DNA from: Collybiopsis luxurians FD-317 M1
Lineage: Eukaryota > Basidiomycota > Agaricomycetes > Agaricales > Omphalotaceae
Direction: 5' to 3'
Length of the DNA stretch: 64,000 nt
Assembly: GCA_000827265.1 (NCBI GenBank)
Contig: KN834749.1
Span: forward strand, 2,529,462-2,593,461
Under the pieces are notes generated by a model. It had not been told where the DNA came from. It searched no databases and worked only from the letters and a program-made list of their open reading frames with translations. Shown one piece after another: positions 61,605 to 64,000 of this stretch. The stretch's first letter is position 1. The number at the start of each line of letters is the position of its first letter. A program made the translations under genes and the position numbers.

Positions 61605-62706
61605 TGAAGGTTACGGTTTTAAAAAATCGGAGAGTGATTGGATGACCAGAGACCAGCTCTGGAGGATTAGATTTTGGGCGGGACGAGCCAGGCGACGAGC
61701 GTAACTTAACCTCGTCGGCCTCCTTTGTATGTTTTTTCATCTTTGGAGGCTGTGAAGAGATGGTGACCCTGCCCTCCGAACAGTCGGGGCAAGGGTCCAA
61801 ACAATCTTTAAACATTCAACCGCAACGCATGGCAGGGAAAAATCGAGACGGTCTCAGGCTAGTATGGGGTTCGTATCTGGGATTATAATTCCCGCTTGCA
61901 TCCAGACTCGCCATTTGACGTTGCCGAAACTAGCCTTTGCATTCCCACTTCCCAGTCATACATCATGATAGAGGCTCGCATGTGAACGAGTGAAGAGAAT
62001 CCCAAGTCGAAAATCTACGCTACGTCGTATTTTAATACCTAGAGATGTAACTACGAAAGTCTCGTAATCATCTACTTAGACCAAAGTTAAAGCTACGAGT
62101 AACTGCAGTAAAAATAAATAAGTACTTCCATTGTATCCACACAACCACAAAAGTAAGATAATATCACACCGTCTAGGGAGATGAAAAGTACGAGCGGGCA
62201 GTATTCCTAAAAAGGGAGTCGTCGGTGCCGGTCTGGACTGTGCGGCGCCTATTCGTACAACAAAACGCTTCCACGCTTCATCATCCTTCTAAATTCCATG
62301 CTAACCACTAAGCTACACATGATGTTTACATATTAGTAGCATATCCAACTCTGTACTCACAACTTAAAGGTAGTGAAGATATCGCTTTTGGCTGAGAACA
62401 GTAATCAGATGGGGGACAACCCCTATACTAATTACCATCTAACACTTTGTTGTATTTTGTGCTTTATCAACATAATTGGAAGAGTACGATCTGGTGAGTT
62501 CAAGTAAGTACTAGAACATTCTCTTGATTACTCATACTTACATGGTTTAGTACTAGAATATTGCAGAATATTCTAGTTACATTTTGTACAGTGTTTAAGG
62601 CCTACTCTGACTCTGAGGCCAGTATAATCAAGTTGTTTTTCAATATTTTGTCTCCACTGAGCTTCACTTCTCATATCAGTCCACTATGCTACCATTATTT
62701 GCAATA
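61605..62706. other. Intergenic, AT-rich, no gene seen
   Basis: Contains the 5' flank of the secreted protein gene, then AT-rich DNA without coding exons up to the nested inverted-repeat elements. Confidence 0.4.
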
Positions 62707-63436
62707 TACTGTACTATTTCGAGCAGTTCGGCAGGGGGTGTGACCTGTAATGCTCCCGCTGAAGTTCAGATTTCGGCAACCCCTTCCATGACCTGTGACC
62801 ATGCTGAAAATTTCCTTATTAAGTTAGGTGTAAGAAACTAAATTTTACACATGAAGTGATATGATTTGCATTCACAGAACAGAGTACCTTACTGATTAAG
62901 ACAAAGTACTGTACCATTTTAATCAATTCGACAGTCACAGGTCTCAAACCCTCAAAAAGTTGAAATTTTTTGGTCGGTCACAGGTCACTTTGGCCAGTGT
63001 CGAATTGACTTTATGATCCATTTTTTCGTCAATTTTTGGCTTAAATAGTATCGGAAATCTATTTTATTTCTGCCTGCTGTAAACGCGCTATGACAGCGAT
63101 AGAATCCAACCAAAAAAAAAAAAAGATCTGCAATCACAGATGTGCTTGCACAGAATGGGGGTGCAGCAACTGAACACTGAAAGTGGAACCGGCGGCCCTT
63201 AACTCAGTGTCGAAATTTTTTGGGTGTCACAGGTCACTTTTGGACATGTCGAAACCAAAATTTCGGCACCTGGTCACAGGTCACAGGTCGCGTCGAATTG
63301 ATTGAAATGGTACAGTATCTTGCAAAAAATAAAAGTAACTTCAGAAATTTGCTTAAGATGCCCAGACAAGTAACCAAAATTTTGGCATCAACCCATTGAC
63401 CACTGTGGCTACTGAAGTGCTCGAAATGGTACAGTA
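62707..63436. mobile_element. Outer MITE-like element, about 730 bp
   Basis: The left end reads TACTGTACTATTTCGAGCAG and the right end, in reverse complement, reads TACTGTACCATTTCGAGCAC. These terminal inverted repeats match at 18 of the first 20 positions. The interior holds several GTCACAGGTCA/TGACCTGTGAC palindromic words and no transposase frame. No target-site duplication is obvious. A second element with similar tips lies inside it. Confidence 0.6.
62907..63317. mobile_element. Inner MITE-like element, 411 bp, nested in the outer one
   Basis: The left tip is TACTGTACCATTTTAATCAA followed by TTCGAC. The right tip in reverse complement is TACTGTACCATTTCAATCAA followed by TTCGAC. One mismatch occurs in 26 bp. 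Subterminal words (GTCACAGGTC, TGTCGAA) recur in inverted orientation. It shares its first 14 bases with the outer element apart from single substitutions, so both belong to one family. Confidence 0.7.
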
Positions 63437-64000
63437 CTTGGCTGCAAAGCGCAACCATTATATTAGTTATGTTTCAATAGTAGCCATATGGCAGGCATAT
63501 GAGCATTTTGGTTCACAAAGGTGCTCTGAGTAGTGAGACCTGGGGAATTTGACAACTATGAACAGTGATATTATACAAATCATCTTGGTACAGCAAGTTT
63601 TAGATTATTTATGTCGTAAAGCTGGTACGAACATCCATTCCTAACCCCTATTCATTTCCCTTTTACTATACATCTTTCACATGACCGCATTTATGACTAA
63701 CTTTCATATCAATACCTTTTGGACATACAACTCCTCCCTATCTCCACTCCACACGGTATCATGGTTCTTTTTCTATTTCGTTCCCACTGTCATTGTTTTA
63801 TTAATGAACTGTCCTTGTTTCTCTTCTCGCATCTGTCGCATGACCACATGCTCCATACTTTTTATTCTCGTAGCTGTCACTTAGCTATTGTCTTCCAGTA
63901 GCATTAGTTTCTCATCTTATCCTCCAGTAGCATTAGTCTCTCTTACAGTCTTACTACAGTATATATACCTACCACCTGTAACCTGAGTCCCTATCTGACC
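63437..64000. other. Intergenic, window end, no gene seen
   Basis: AT- and pyrimidine-rich DNA. A short repeat pair (CTCCAGTAGCATTAGT and similar) occurs around 63894-63940. Open frames at 63681-63901 have no motif. Confidence 0.35.

Overview
The window looks like nuclear DNA of a filamentous basidiomycete, most likely an agaricomycete (mushroom-forming fungus). Genes are densely packed on both strands and broken by many introns of about 45-85 nt. Several genes look basidiomycete-restricted (a DUF6697-type protein, a DUF7918-like protein, degenerate kinases). No bacterial-style signals are seen. All identifications come from reading the sequence; no database search was run.

Layout: (1) 0.4-9.1 kb: a secreted glycerophosphodiester phosphodiesterase, the DSL1-complex tether RINT1/Tip20 and the replicative helicase subunit MCM3. 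(2) 9.45-9.75 kb: a tiny two-exon gene encoding a secreted precursor with three tandem octapeptides, each bounded by Lys-Arg. This is the most interesting object in the window: a candidate Kex2-processed signalling peptide or pheromone-like gene. (3) 10.8-26.1 kb: splicing factor PRP17/CDC40, a GCK-III STE20-type kinase, a tandem pair of TPMT-family methyltransferases, a major facilitator transporter and the AP-3 delta adaptin. (4) 28-34.2 kb: basidiomycete-restricted genes, namely a DUF7918-like protein with a Cys cluster, a DUF6697-type protein, and a secreted His/Gly-rich repeat protein built from small phase-1 exons. (5) 35.6-44.3 kb: a protein tyrosine phosphatase and a very long Ubp2-like deubiquitinase. 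(6) 44.3-50 kb: an AT-rich accessory stretch with an inverted-repeat element and a decayed kinase-like gene. (7) 50.4-61.6 kb: two small secreted proteins, a BTB protein, two intron-containing tRNA-Gly(UCC) genes tied to a local segmental duplication, a type II membrane glycosyltransferase, a TM/coiled-coil protein and a CYP53-like P450. (8) 61.6-64 kb: gene-poor DNA with two nested, related inverted-repeat (MITE-like) elements.

The housekeeping genes (MCM3, RINT1, PRP17, AP-3 delta, UBP2, GCK-III kinase) form a conserved backbone. Between them lie fast-evolving secreted or lineage-specific genes and repeat-driven rearrangements. No metabolic gene cluster is evident. Exon boundaries were inferred by eye from GT-AG sites and reading-frame continuity, so gene ends are firmer than internal junctions.
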